A stretch of DNA of 64,000 bases from Blautia massiliensis (ex Durand et al. 2017) (GCF_001487165.1 NZ_LN913005.1:1461-65460), one strand, 5' to 3'. Positions 38,494 through 46,821 are shown, counted from the first letter of the stretch. Notes: generated by a model not told the origin, from the sequence alone. Translations and numbers: made by a program.

Positions 38494-38627
38494 TCAGCGT
38501 CTGCTTCACTTAAAGTCTTTAATTGCCCAAAAAACTCTTTTGCAGCATCCAGACCTACAACCCCACTGTCTGTCAAACAGATATTCGCAATCCGCTTCGC
38601 TACTTGCTCATAACCGAATAACATCAT
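38484..38627 (-). CDS. 47-residue micro-ORF under c-di-GMP riboswitch
   Basis: Starts at one of two adjacent ATGs (38627, 38624) directly after the terminator T-run; MMLFGYEQVAKRIANICL begins a plausibly folded helical peptide ending SEADAEWK. There is no clear ribosome binding site. Codon use looks normal for the region. It is the first reading frame downstream of the aptamer. Unknown function; could be a degraded remnant. Confidence 0.4.
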   Translation of the reverse strand: MMLFGYEQVAKRIANICLTDSGVVGLDAAKEFFGQLKTLSEADAEWK

Positions 38628-38654
38628 AAAAAAAACACCGTCTCACAGACAGTG
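38628..38654 (-). terminator. Riboswitch expression-platform terminator
   Basis: Minus strand CACTGTC, TGTGA loop, GACGGTG then eight T residues. It directly follows the aptamer, the usual layout for a transcription-terminating riboswitch. Confidence 0.85.
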
Positions 38655-38661
38655 CACCTCA

Positions 38662-38745
38662 TTTCATGCAACTGGCTGCCATTTTACAGGCCCTGTAGCT
38701 TTGCGTCCCAGACTTTCATCTGGTTTGCCGATCATCCTTATTAAG
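38662..38745 (-). ncRNA. Cyclic-di-GMP-I (GEMM-I) riboswitch
   Basis: On the minus strand the aptamer core is visible in order: GGCAAACCAGAT-GAAA-GTCTGGGACGCAAAGC, then ACAGGGCCTGT, then AAATGGCAGCCAGTTGC. The GCAAACC, GAAA tetraloop, GGGACGCAAAGC and GGCAGCC segments are hallmarks of the class and build the ligand pocket. A terminator follows within 10 nt. The only downstream frames before the next terminator are micro-ORFs. Confidence 0.92.
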
Positions 38746-38775
38746 CTTTTATACGTATCCTAAAAAACTGGTTTT

Positions 38776-38804
38776 ATTATACTACAGCGTTCTACTTTAC
38801 ACAA
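38776..38804 (-). promoter_or_regulatory. Promoter of the riboswitch transcript
   Basis: Minus-strand TTGTGT (38799-38804), 17-bp spacer, TATAAT (38776-38781). The start of transcription would fall just before the aptamer. Confidence 0.8.
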
Positions 38805-38884
38805 GAAAAAACATTACCGTTTTAACGCCTGAAAACACAAAAAAGAGATTGCTCCAAAACAGAGAAAAATACTTTATCACCACG

Positions 38885-38932
38885 AAAAAAAATCCCCGCT
38901 GTCTGACTGAAATCAGACAACAGGGATTTTTT
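38885..38932 (-). terminator. ridA terminator
   Basis: Minus strand AATCCCTGTTGTCTGA / TCAGACAGCGGGGATT with 6-nt loop and T-run, immediately after the stop. Confidence 0.88.
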
Positions 38933-38938
38933 ATCAGA

Positions 38939-39313
38939 TCATCCGATCGCTGCGATCACTTCTACCTCGCAGAGAACGTTCTTTGGCAGTGTCTTGACTG
39001 CAACACAGGAACGTGCAGGTTTATTTACGAAATATTTGGCATATACTTCATTAAATGCCGCAAAATCGTTCATATCTGCAAGGAAGCATACTGTCTTGAT
39101 CGCATTCTCATAGCTGGAACCGGCAGCTTCCAGAACTGCTCCGAGATTCTTCATAACACGGTCAGCCTGCTCCTCGATGGTTGTGCCAACTACCTCTCCA
39201 GTTGCCGGATCCACCGGGATCTGACCGGATGTGTAAAGTGTATCTCCATGGATGATAGCCTGGGAGTATGGTCCGATTGCTGCAGGTGCTTTGTCTGTAT
39301 GTACTGTCTTCAT
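38939..39313 (-). CDS. ridA: RidA-family imine/enamine deaminase
   Basis: 124 residues, full length. Hydrolyses reactive 2-aminoacrylate and related intermediates. Family features: AIGPYSQAI, GQIPVDPATGEV, and the catalytic Arg in KPARSCVAVKTLPKNVLCEVEVIA. AAAGGGGA precedes the ATG. Monocistronic with own terminator. Confidence 0.94.
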   Translation of the reverse strand: MKTVHTDKAPAAIGPYSQAIIHGDTLYTSGQIPVDPATGEVVGTTIEEQADRVMKNLGAVLEAAGSSYENAIKTVCFLADMNDFAAFNEVYAKYFVNKPARSCVAVKTLPKNVLCEVEVIAAIG

Positions 39314-39407
39314 AATAGAATTCCCCTTTCATGAACATTTCGGATACTTCTCTGGCGGAAATATCCATCAGGATCTTACTCAGCTGTTTTTTATTCTAAC
39401 TCACAGA

Positions 39408-40874
39408 TCACCCCTGGTCAAGGTCCATATTCAGATAATTATAAACAATACCGGAAATATCCCGGATATGCGAAACTGCGTCCCCAGGTTTACAGTCTTC
39501 TGACATCACACAGAGGATATATGTAATCTTTTCTCCATATATAATGGCGATATCATGCTGGTCCGTATCCGTTTCTCCAGTCTTATTTGCAATTTCCACG
39601 GACACAGATATCCCGCTGGGGATCTTAGTAGTAACCTGCTGGTTCAGAAGCAGGTTCAGCATAGCCTCCGAAGCTTCTTTCGATACACATTCTCCTTTAT
39701 AGATCCGGGAAAGAAGCTCTGTGCAGTCTTTTACAGAAGTGGTGTTCCTGCCACCGAGGCCGACATCCTTTGAAGAGGACGGGCTTAAGATGTGCTGTAC
39801 GGAAGTATCTGCAAATTTCTGTTCCGCAAGAAATCCATTTACAGCCTGTGCTCCGTCCTTAAAAACACCCGATGCTGTCTGCAGACGTACCAGCTCATTA
39901 AAGGATTCATTGTCACTGACTGTGATCATATTCCAGAGAAGGTCATTGACCTTTGTGGATACGGACGGATCTGTAACATCTTTTTTCATTTTTGCCGCTT
40001 CGTTCTGAAGGACTGCATCCATGTTGGCATAGGTCTGGGCCATGACAAACACTTTGATCAGACTGGCTGAGTACAGTGACTGACTGTTCTGTTCAAACTC
40101 CTGATCACTGGTTAGATCCTTTACATAAACGCTCCATGTACCCTCATAGGTTCCAAGAAGATCCGCAAGCCGTTTCTCAAGGCCATCCATTCCCAGATCT
40201 TTCGTCTCGACTTTTCCGGATTTATCCACGGAAAATCCCTCCGGAGTCTCTCCCTCTTCCTGGAGCAGAACGCCGTTTTCTCCGCCAAAATAATAATATC
40301 CGTCAAACATCTGTCCTGCAGCATTCATTTCCAGATAATGGATACCTGGATCTGTAACCATTTTTCCATATTCATCAAAATAATACAGCCCGTTGTATGT
40401 TGTTTTGTCCACCACCAGCTCATCCATATAACGTACCTGTGGAGAAGCGCTGAGTTTTCCCAGATTGTTTACCATATAACAGCCGTCAAAAGAAACTTCC
40501 TCACCGCTACCGTCTTTTGCCGGAGCCTTCAGATCGGTGATCTGGACCATATGCGAGTTTCCCGCTGTAAATTTACCGCTTTCGTCGTGATAATAATATC
40601 CATCAAAAACCGTTCCGTCGATCTCAAAATGATCAAAATAATACACTGCCGGAGTATTTTCTTTGGTTCCATCTTCATTCAGGCAGTAAAAGCCATTGCT
40701 TTTCAGAATATATTTCCCGCTTTCACCGGGAATTGGAAGTATCTGGGACTCCTCCGTAACAGAACCAAGGCTTCCCTGTGCCGTCTGCTGCACTGTTGTC
40801 GCAAAAACCGGCTGTGCGAGCATCACTGTGCTCAGACAAAATGCCAATGCTTTATATATTTTTTTTCGTCTCAT
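39408..40874 (-). CDS. Exported serine hydrolase, class A beta-lactamase-like
   Basis: 488 residues. Signal peptide (about 1-25). N-terminal region (about 50-230) has four degenerate repeats with the pattern F-D-G-Y-Y-Y-F/H-D-E-x-G-K, reminiscent of choline-binding-type wall-binding repeats. The C-terminal half has all three penicillin-recognising motifs: SLIK (SxxK), SDN and KTG. It may be a wall hydrolase-regulating DD-peptidase or a beta-lactamase; the wall-binding repeats favour a peptidoglycan role. A promoter overlaps the end of the upstream helicase gene. Confidence 0.85.
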   Translation of the reverse strand: MRRKKIYKALAFCLSTVMLAQPVFATTVQQTAQGSLGSVTEESQILPIPGESGKYILKSNGFYCLNEDGTKENTPAVYYFDHFEIDGTVFDGYYYHDESGKFTAGNSHMVQITDLKAPAKDGSGEEVSFDGCYMVNNLGKLSASPQVRYMDELVVDKTTYNGLYYFDEYGKMVTDPGIHYLEMNAAGQMFDGYYYFGGENGVLLQEEGETPEGFSVDKSGKVETKDLGMDGLEKRLADLLGTYEGTWSVYVKDLTSDQEFEQNSQSLYSASLIKVFVMAQTYANMDAVLQNEAAKMKKDVTDPSVSTKVNDLLWNMITVSDNESFNELVRLQTASGVFKDGAQAVNGFLAEQKFADTSVQHILSPSSSKDVGLGGRNTTSVKDCTELLSRIYKGECVSKEASEAMLNLLLNQQVTTKIPSGISVSVEIANKTGETDTDQHDIAIIYGEKITYILCVMSEDCKPGDAVSHIRDISGIVYNYLNMDLDQG

Positions 40875-40973
40875 ATACTTCTTTCACTTTTCTTATGATC
40901 CTATTTTACAGTTTCTTGTCCTGATCCGGCATCCACACATTCCTCCAGTGATTTTCCAGATAAAGACTCTATA

Positions 40974-41001
40974 AGTATATCGGATTTCTCCGTTCTGTCA
41001 A
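40974..41001 (-). promoter_or_regulatory. Promoter of the serine hydrolase gene
   Basis: Minus-strand TTGACA (40996-41001), 16-bp spacer, TATACT (40974-40979). The -35 box overlaps the helicase stop codon. Confidence 0.65.
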
Positions 41002-43364
41002 GTAAACCTCTTCCAGAACGTCTCCACTGCACCTTCTACCGTATCCAGCCTGCAGCCTGTACGGTCCTGCCATTCCCTGGGAAAGATTTCCTGGTAATCC
41101 CGATCCCAGAAGCGGTCATCCAAAAGCAATATCACGCCTTTGTCCTCTTTTGTGCGGATCACGCGCCCGGCGGCCTGAAGCACCTTGTTCATACCCGGGT
41201 AGCGATATGCATAATCAAAACCACAGTGATTCTTTTTATCGTAATACTCTTTCAAGATCTCACGCTGACTGCCGATCTGGGGAAGTCCGGTTCCTACGAT
41301 CACTGCCCCGATCAGACTTTCTCCTGTCAGATCAACACCCTCAGAAAAAATTCCTCCAAGGACACAGAACCCTACCAGGGTACCTTCCCGTTCCTGAAAT
41401 TCCTCCAAAAATCCTTCCCGTTCCTGTTCTGTCATATCCGGCGTCTGACACACGCAGCGCACCCAGTCTACGGAAAATTCTTCCTCATAAACTTGCAGTA
41501 CGTCTTCCATAAGACGATACGACGGAAAAAACACCATATAATTTCCCTGCCTCTGCCAGACACATCTGGCAATATATCCGGCGATCTTCCGGTATTCTGC
41601 ACGATTTCTCCGGGTATACCGGCTGCTTACGTCGCTGCCGATAAGAATCCTGCGGTTTTCTTTTGGGAAAGGAGACTGCACATAAATCCCATAGGCATCA
41701 CGGTCTGTTGTCAAAAGCTCCCGGTAATAGAGCATGGGAAACATTGTAGCTGAAAAGAAAATAGCACTTTTCCCTTTTTTCAGGTATTCTCCCAGATTTT
41801 CTGCCGGGTTCACACAGAACAGCCTCAGACGAAATCCTTCTTCTGCGTTGTTTTCGGTATATACTACATAATTTTCATCTACCAGCTCTGAAACATTTAA
41901 AAAATCACGCACTATAAAATAAAATTCCAGTATTTCCCTGCGTAGTTCTTCTTCCAGTTCTTTTTCCTCCAGTATTTCTTCCAGTTCACCTGATATTGTA
42001 AGAAATGTGATCGGCAGTACTCCGGGATTGGGAAGCACCTGATACCCTTTTCCTGTTTCCGCAAGATTCTCTTCCAGTTCCATCATCTGGCGATTTGCTT
42101 TATCCAGTGTTCTGGCCAGTTTTGAAAATCTCTTTCTTATCTTCTTTCGAAGTGCTACCAGACTCTGACGGGAAATACCGGCACTGTACATCTCTCTGCC
42201 ACGTTCTACCAGATTATGTGCCTCATCGATCAGAAAAATATAATCCCCGGAAATATTTTCCCCGAAAAAACGTTTCAGATGAACATTGGGATCAAACACG
42301 TAATTATAATCACAGATGATCCCGTCTACCCAGATTGAAAGATCCAGACACATTTCAAAAGGGCACACCTGCCATTTTTCTGCATGAGCACGGATCACTT
42401 CTCGGGAATATACCTCTTCAGTGGTCCAGAGCTCATAAACCGCATCATTTACCCGGTCAAAATGCCCCTTTGCATAAGGACATTTCTCCGGTGTACATTC
42501 CGGAGTATCCTGAAAACACAGCTTTTCCTTTGCCGTGATCGCCGTTACCTTGAATTTCAGACCTTTTTCCCGCAGGATGTGAAATGCCTCCTGCGCCACA
42601 GTTCCTGTGATGGTTTTTGCGGTAAGATAAAAAAGTGTTTCACCTTTTCCCTCACCGATGGCGCGCACGGACGGAAAAATGGCAGACATGGTTTTTCCCA
42701 CACCGGTAGGCGCCTGAACAAATAAGGTCTTCCCGCTGGAAACCGTATGGTACACACCACTAACAATATCCCGCTGCCCTTCTCTGTATGGAAACGGAAA
42801 CTGCAGATCCTTCATGGATGCATTTCTCTCTTTTTTCCAGTTAAGAGAATATGCGATCCATTTGTGATAGGCATCCAGAAGCTTCTGATACCAGCCTTTA
42901 AGCTCCTCTATGGAAAAATCCTCACGAAATCTCCTGGTTTCTTCCGTCTCAAGATGAGCGTATGTCATCTGAATGTGGATTTCAGAAATCCCTTCTTTTT
43001 CTCCCCAGATCATTCCGTAACACATGGCCTGGGCACGGTGGACAGGTATTGGCATGTCCATTGCCTGGACATTTCCGTAAGTCCCCTTGATCTCATCAAT
43101 ATAAACGGCTCCGTCCTCTGTAAAGATCCCATCTGCACGGCCCTCGACCTGAATGACCACATCGTCGTATTCACTTTCTTTTTTCAGAGAAACCTCTGCC
43201 TGATAATCGCCCTTCATACTCCGCTGTATCTTGCGGTGAAGCCTTCCGCCTTTTAACATGGCTTCCTTATCTCCGGATGTCCCACTGCTGTTATCCAGAT
43301 CTCCGCTCCTCAGTATAAATTCCACAAGATTTCTGACAGAAATCCGCACTCTTGGTTTTTCCAT
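40998..43364 (-). CDS. PD-(D/E)XK nuclease fused to DinG/Rad3-like helicase
   Basis: 788 residues from the ATG at 43364 (GGGAG upstream); the open frame continues to 43481 without family features. N-terminal about 200 residues look like a Cas4/RecB-type nuclease: ...GRADGIFTEDGAVYIDEIKGT (the E-x-K pair) and a Q-x(n)-Y motif downstream. Helicase motifs follow: Walker A APTGVGKTMS near 230, DEAH box LIDEAHNLVERG, and QAAGRVIRTKED near the C-terminus. Four Cys around CFQDTPECTPEKCPYAKGHF and FEMC suggest the Fe-S cluster of XPD-like helicases. Role in repair is inferred. A 10-bp inverted repeat (AGCTGCCGGA...) sits just before the ribosome binding site. Confidence 0.88.
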   Translation of the reverse strand: MEKPRVRISVRNLVEFILRSGDLDNSSGTSGDKEAMLKGGRLHRKIQRSMKGDYQAEVSLKKESEYDDVVIQVEGRADGIFTEDGAVYIDEIKGTYGNVQAMDMPIPVHRAQAMCYGMIWGEKEGISEIHIQMTYAHLETEETRRFREDFSIEELKGWYQKLLDAYHKWIAYSLNWKKERNASMKDLQFPFPYREGQRDIVSGVYHTVSSGKTLFVQAPTGVGKTMSAIFPSVRAIGEGKGETLFYLTAKTITGTVAQEAFHILREKGLKFKVTAITAKEKLCFQDTPECTPEKCPYAKGHFDRVNDAVYELWTTEEVYSREVIRAHAEKWQVCPFEMCLDLSIWVDGIICDYNYVFDPNVHLKRFFGENISGDYIFLIDEAHNLVERGREMYSAGISRQSLVALRKKIRKRFSKLARTLDKANRQMMELEENLAETGKGYQVLPNPGVLPITFLTISGELEEILEEKELEEELRREILEFYFIVRDFLNVSELVDENYVVYTENNAEEGFRLRLFCVNPAENLGEYLKKGKSAIFFSATMFPMLYYRELLTTDRDAYGIYVQSPFPKENRRILIGSDVSSRYTRRNRAEYRKIAGYIARCVWQRQGNYMVFFPSYRLMEDVLQVYEEEFSVDWVRCVCQTPDMTEQEREGFLEEFQEREGTLVGFCVLGGIFSEGVDLTGESLIGAVIVGTGLPQIGSQREILKEYYDKKNHCGFDYAYRYPGMNKVLQAAGRVIRTKEDKGVILLLDDRFWDRDYQEIFPREWQDRTGCRLDTVEGAVETFWKRFT

Positions 43365-43465
43365 ATTTTCACTCCCGGCAGCTGCCGGAATTCCAGTCCG
43401 GCAGCTATTCTTTTTCCATGCTATACCAGGATTATACCATAAAATATGATCCGAAAGCTTCCCAT

Positions 43466-43511
43466 AATAAAAAGGACGCATGTTCTGCTTTTCTTCTCAT
43501 GAACTGCGCCC
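43466..43511 (-). terminator. Terminator of the HPr-like gene
   Basis: Minus strand GGGCGCAGTTC, long loop, GAACATGCGTCC then TTTTTATT; includes a G-T pair. Confidence 0.6.
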
Positions 43512-43542
43512 TTTTATCACCGTTTTTCTTTATTCATATTTC

Positions 43543-43764
43543 TCAACCTGCTGCATACTTGGAAAGAACACGATTAAAATCCTCATCTTCTCCGTAACAC
43601 TTTACTGTCAGAGTCTTTGTCAGATCCAGACTCAAAAGTCCGAGGATCGACTTTGCATCAATGATAATACGGTTATAAAATACATCAATATCAAAATTAC
43701 ATCTGCTGGCTGCACTGACAAACTCCTGTGCACTTTTTTCATCCAGTTTGATCTGTTTCTCCAT
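43543..43764 (-). CDS. HPr-like protein lacking the phosphorylatable histidine
   Basis: 73 residues with the HPr fold. Aligning on the Ser46 block (AKSILGLLSL here, LKSIMGVMSL in HPr) places Asp8 where His15 is expected: LDEKSAQEF instead of IHARPA. The regulatory Ser is kept. So it cannot act as a normal PTS phosphocarrier but could still be read by HPr kinase or CcpA, as in Bacillus Crh (which has Gln there). Last chromosomal gene before the mobile element. Confidence 0.85.
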   Translation of the reverse strand: MEKQIKLDEKSAQEFVSAASRCNFDIDVFYNRIIIDAKSILGLLSLDLTKTLTVKCYGEDEDFNRVLSKYAAG

Positions 43765-43915
43765 AGCTGACCGCCTGCCTTTCTGATTTTTTCATATTTC
43801 AGTTTTACACAAAAGTTAAGTTTTTGTCAATACTGTTTATTTCATATCAAACTTTTTTCGACACAATGTACAATATTTTTTGTTTTTCGACCATTTTTTC
43901 TTATATTATGCGGGT

Positions 43916-45202
43916 TTATTCCAATGATGGGGTGTTGCCAAGTGTTGCCACAAACGCTGCATTTTTTTGACTCAATGCTTTTTCACGTGAATTTCTACGT
44001 TTATAATAAATTGCCTGTGTAGTTAAAATACTGCTATGTCCCAGGTCTGCACTAATTTCGCTAATCGGAACCCCATAGTCTTTAAGTGCAGTAGCATAAG
44101 TACGTCTACCCGTATGAGATGCCTTATACGGTATATGTATCGCATTACAGAATGTTTCTATTCTTGCATCAATAGCCCTGTGTTTTAGACGAGCCCCCTT
44201 TCGTGATACTATAACATGTTCGCTATATAATCCCAAATGGTCATTACGGCGTTTCATTTCTTTAAACCAAAAAACAGCCTCATCCGTCAGGTCTATACTT
44301 CTCCTACTAGCAACATTTTTCCCATGATTGATTTGTGTAACATAATTTCCTGTATCTACATCTCTATAATTGACATAATTTTTATTAATAGTAAACGTTT
44401 TCTTTTCAAAATCAATATCAGACCAATCTGCTGCCAGTAATTCACCTATTCTACATCCAGTTGTAGCAGATAACATAATAACGGCAGAAAATCTATATTT
44501 CTTATGTTCATTCCATTCTTCTAGTGATTTTTTCCGGATAATGCATAATTCCTCGTCAGTCCAGGCTTCCTTTTTGTATTCATTAACAGCACACAAATTA
44601 GCATTGATTTTTACATAACTCATATAATTTGTATTCATATATTCCCGCATAATAGCATAATGCATCACCTGAGATACTAAAGTTTTTATGTTTTTTACCG
44701 TTCTATATGCAAGTTTTTTATGATACAACGTTTTAATATAGTCGTCACAGTCAAATTTTTTTATCTTTCTTAATGTCAGATTAGAGAACTCGGTATCTTT
44801 AAGATGATTACGATAGATGGAATCATACCTATCCAGTGTTGTTTCATTTATCTCACCTTTCTTTTTTCTAAGCCATTCTTCACACACATCTTGCAGAGTC
44901 ATATTTTTATCATATGTCCCTACCACCGATTTTTCTATGTAATCATAAAAATTTTTTAGGCACTCCGCCTGTGTACTGCCACTGACTTGTGGCCTTTTAG
45001 GTCCACCTGGAATAACATATTTTCCCGGAATATTACATACATATCCTTTTCTATTTTTTCTCTGTGTAAGTTTTGGTGCTTTTATGCCATATTTATTCAT
45101 GAGAGCCTCCTTAATTGTTTCTATCTGGGCTCTCTCTACGTCCTCGTTATTAATTATAGCAGAATCTAATAACTTTTTCATCATTTCAACAGTAAGTTCC
45201 AT
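43916..45202 (-). CDS. int: Tyrosine recombinase (integrase)
   Basis: 428 residues from the ATG at 45202 (GGAGG 8 nt upstream). N-terminal arm-binding AP2-like and SAM-like core-binding domains, then the catalytic domain: Arg in TTGCRIGELLAADW, His-x-x-Arg in SHTGRRTYATAL, LGHSS, and the nucleophile Tyr in TQAIYYKRR. Tn916/ICE-type integrase. Placed at the left end of the element with its 3' end toward the chromosome. Confidence 0.95.
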   Translation of the reverse strand: MELTVEMMKKLLDSAIINNEDVERAQIETIKEALMNKYGIKAPKLTQRKNRKGYVCNIPGKYVIPGGPKRPQVSGSTQAECLKNFYDYIEKSVVGTYDKNMTLQDVCEEWLRKKKGEINETTLDRYDSIYRNHLKDTEFSNLTLRKIKKFDCDDYIKTLYHKKLAYRTVKNIKTLVSQVMHYAIMREYMNTNYMSYVKINANLCAVNEYKKEAWTDEELCIIRKKSLEEWNEHKKYRFSAVIMLSATTGCRIGELLAADWSDIDFEKKTFTINKNYVNYRDVDTGNYVTQINHGKNVASRRSIDLTDEAVFWFKEMKRRNDHLGLYSEHVIVSRKGARLKHRAIDARIETFCNAIHIPYKASHTGRRTYATALKDYGVPISEISADLGHSSILTTQAIYYKRRNSREKALSQKNAAFVATLGNTPSLE

Positions 45203-45314
45203 AAAAGTTGCCTCCGTTCTATTGTTTGAAGACAACATGCTGAAAAAATGGTATGGCCTTAGTTTTTTGCGAGTCTTTTTTCAAAATATCTATGAACACA
45301 TCTTTTAATGTAAA

Positions 45315-45341
45315 TAAAAAAGAACCGGTATAACCCGGCTC
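45315..45341 (-). terminator. Terminator upstream of the integrase
   Basis: Minus strand GAGCCGG, loop, CCGGTTC then TTTTTTATTT. It insulates the integrase from leftward transcription out of the element. Confidence 0.7.
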
Positions 45342-45393
45342 TCTATTTAATACGGTACAGAGAGCCCGTTTCCAGGCCCTCTGTGCCAACTTT

Positions 45394-45456
45394 TTATGAT
45401 GCCTTGCCCTTTCTCAGTGCTTCCCTGAGTTCCTTTTCTGCCTCGTATGCCTGCTT
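45394..45456 (-). pseudogene. Remnant of the 47.6-kb gene's 3' end
   Basis: Encodes KQAYEAEKELREALRKGKAS then stop, almost identical to the out-of-frame tail of the gene ending at 47609. Homology stops abruptly at 45457, where the non-coding repeat begins. A related hairpin lies just after each copy (45358-45390 and 47565-47593), so the duplication included the terminator. Confidence 0.75.
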
Positions 45457-45985
45457 GGATAGGATTTGAGAACCGATGGCATGAACAGAAACGGAGGCTG
45501 CGGCTGGACAGTTGCAGCCGGGCATCGGGAAGGCTGTACGGAAGAACGATTGGCTGGAAACGGCGGCCCTGGGATGGCGTCCTGTGGCAGTGTGGACCAG
45601 CGGCAGGGAAGAAGTACAGTGATTGTAGCGGGCAGGTCATGACAGGTTGCCGCATCGGTAGCGGCGATATATGAGGGCAGGATGCGGCAAGAATGGCTGC
45701 GATATGTTAAAGACATCGGGAAATGATTGACGAAGCGTGCCAGCAAGGACTCCTGGACCGGCCTGTGATGGCGGCTGTAAATGAAAAGAGCCTGGTGCGG
45801 CCTGATGATGATGGATGCGGACAGGACCTATGGAATAGATTAGATTTATAGATGTGCCGGATACGATTGCCAGATATGATGGTTCTTGTGGCCGGTGGGC
45901 TGGAACGGGATAACGCCCGGGGAGTTTCTTATATATAAGAAGGTTTACGGCGTCAGGCGGGACTGTATGCCTTGTACTCATCAAC
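45457..45985. ncRNA. Large non-coding repeat, copy A (candidate structured RNA)
   Basis: About 529 bp, closely similar to copy B at 50322-50855 in the same orientation. Reading frames on it are Arg/Pro/Cys-rich and most differences between copies would change the amino acid, so it is probably not coding. Structure signals: the stem GGCCTG...CAGGaCC here becomes AACCTG...CAGGaTT in copy B (45799-45800 with 45827-45828), a double compensatory change; TTCTTATATATAAGAA near the 3' side is a perfect palindrome. Length resembles ornate large phage and element RNAs such as ROOL, but identity is not shown. Strand of transcription unknown; no promoter seen. Confidence 0.6.
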
Positions 45986-46137
45986 GTTTAAGCATAATTT
46001 GCATTCCAAGGTTCATCCACCACTTCTTTTTTTGCTTTTTCTTTTTTATGCTTTATTTTATCTTTTTGTCTTCTTTTTTCGCTCTTTATCTATTTTTATT
46101 TCTCTTCTTTCTTCTTTTCCGTTTCAATAAAAAAACT

Positions 46138-46164
46138 TTGTTTCAGGGTAATACCCTGAAACAA
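46138..46164. repeat. Perfect 27-bp palindromic hairpin
   Basis: TTGTTTCAGGGTA A TACCCTGAAACAA, flanked by A-run on the left and T-rich sequence on the right; could terminate in either direction. Related to the hairpin at 46599. Confidence 0.7.
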
Positions 46165-46598
46165 GGTTTCTAGTGGTTTTATTGATTTTTTTGGTTTTCT
46201 CTTTTTGTTTTCTTTTTTCTTTTTCCCTGCTCTGCGTCATCTCTTCACGGGTTTCCGGTTACGTTTCGGCAGCGCAAAATATCAAAAGAAATCGCAAAAA
46301 AAGTGCCAAAAAGACTTACATAAAAATATGTGGTGTCCTTTCGCACCCTCTTTTGACACTTTTTTCGTAATTTCATTTGTCAAAACCGGGACGGCTTTAT
46401 CCATAAGATATCAAGATAATCCGGCTGCAACAGACTATCTTTTTTATTCTTTTTCGGACAATCTTTCCGCGCCCCTCCTTTTTTTTCTGTTCACTTTTTA
46501 AATCTCTTTTTCTTTTTTTCACAGACCTTTGATGCCTGGTTTTTGGCTTAGTTAAGCCTTTTTTAAGGTTTCTCTTCTCTTTTTTCCATTAAAAAAAC

Positions 46599-46627
46599 CC
46601 TGTTCCAGGATTTCTCCTGAGACAAGG
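46599..46627. repeat. Second hairpin related to the one at 46138
   Basis: CCTGTTCCAGGA, TTTC, TCCTGAGACAAGG. Shares the ...ACAAGGTTT-TGGTGGTT right flank with the 46138 hairpin, so the two are diverged copies. Confidence 0.6.
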
Positions 46628-46821
46628 TTTTTGGTGGTTCTTTTGGGTTTATTTTTCTTCTTTTGGGCTGGAAGCGGATGAAGATTGAATAAACGGGAGG
46701 CACTGGTTTTTGACAAGGAATGTTACGAAAAAAATGTCAAAAGGCAGTGCGAAAAAATATAGAAGAAAAACCTTGTGCCTGTATTATACTATATTGTTTT
46801 CTTCTTTTCAACGGGATTGTT

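Larger units (their letters stand above)
38136..38938. other. Intergenic region with riboswitch unit
   Basis: About 800 bp without a normal-sized gene. It holds the egsA promoter, two terminators, two micro-ORFs, a c-di-GMP riboswitch with its expression platform, a promoter for that unit and the ridA terminator, all listed separately and all on the minus strand. Confidence 0.8.
45986..46821. other. Gene-free T-rich region with hairpins
   Basis: No gene with plausible codon use. Long T-runs on the plus strand, two related hairpins (46138 and 46599, listed separately) and three copies of a motif like CGAAAAAA(G/A)TGTCAAAAG: plus strand near 46300, minus strand 46372-46325, and plus strand 46722-46757. 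The first two copies face each other and could form a stem over two small internal hairpins. Confidence 0.6.

Noticed and set aside
45347-45746. Protein-coding frames over repeat copy A on the minus strand
   Set aside because: Matched frames in copy B exist, but most differences change the amino acid and composition is atypical; no ribosome binding site.
45457-45985. Group II intron or retron identity for the large repeat
   Set aside because: No domain V-like hairpin, no GTGYG start and no reverse transcriptase gene in the window.
46005-46370. Small Phe/Leu-rich frames in the T-rich region
   Set aside because: Composition follows from long T-runs; no ribosome binding sites and no conserved-looking sequence.
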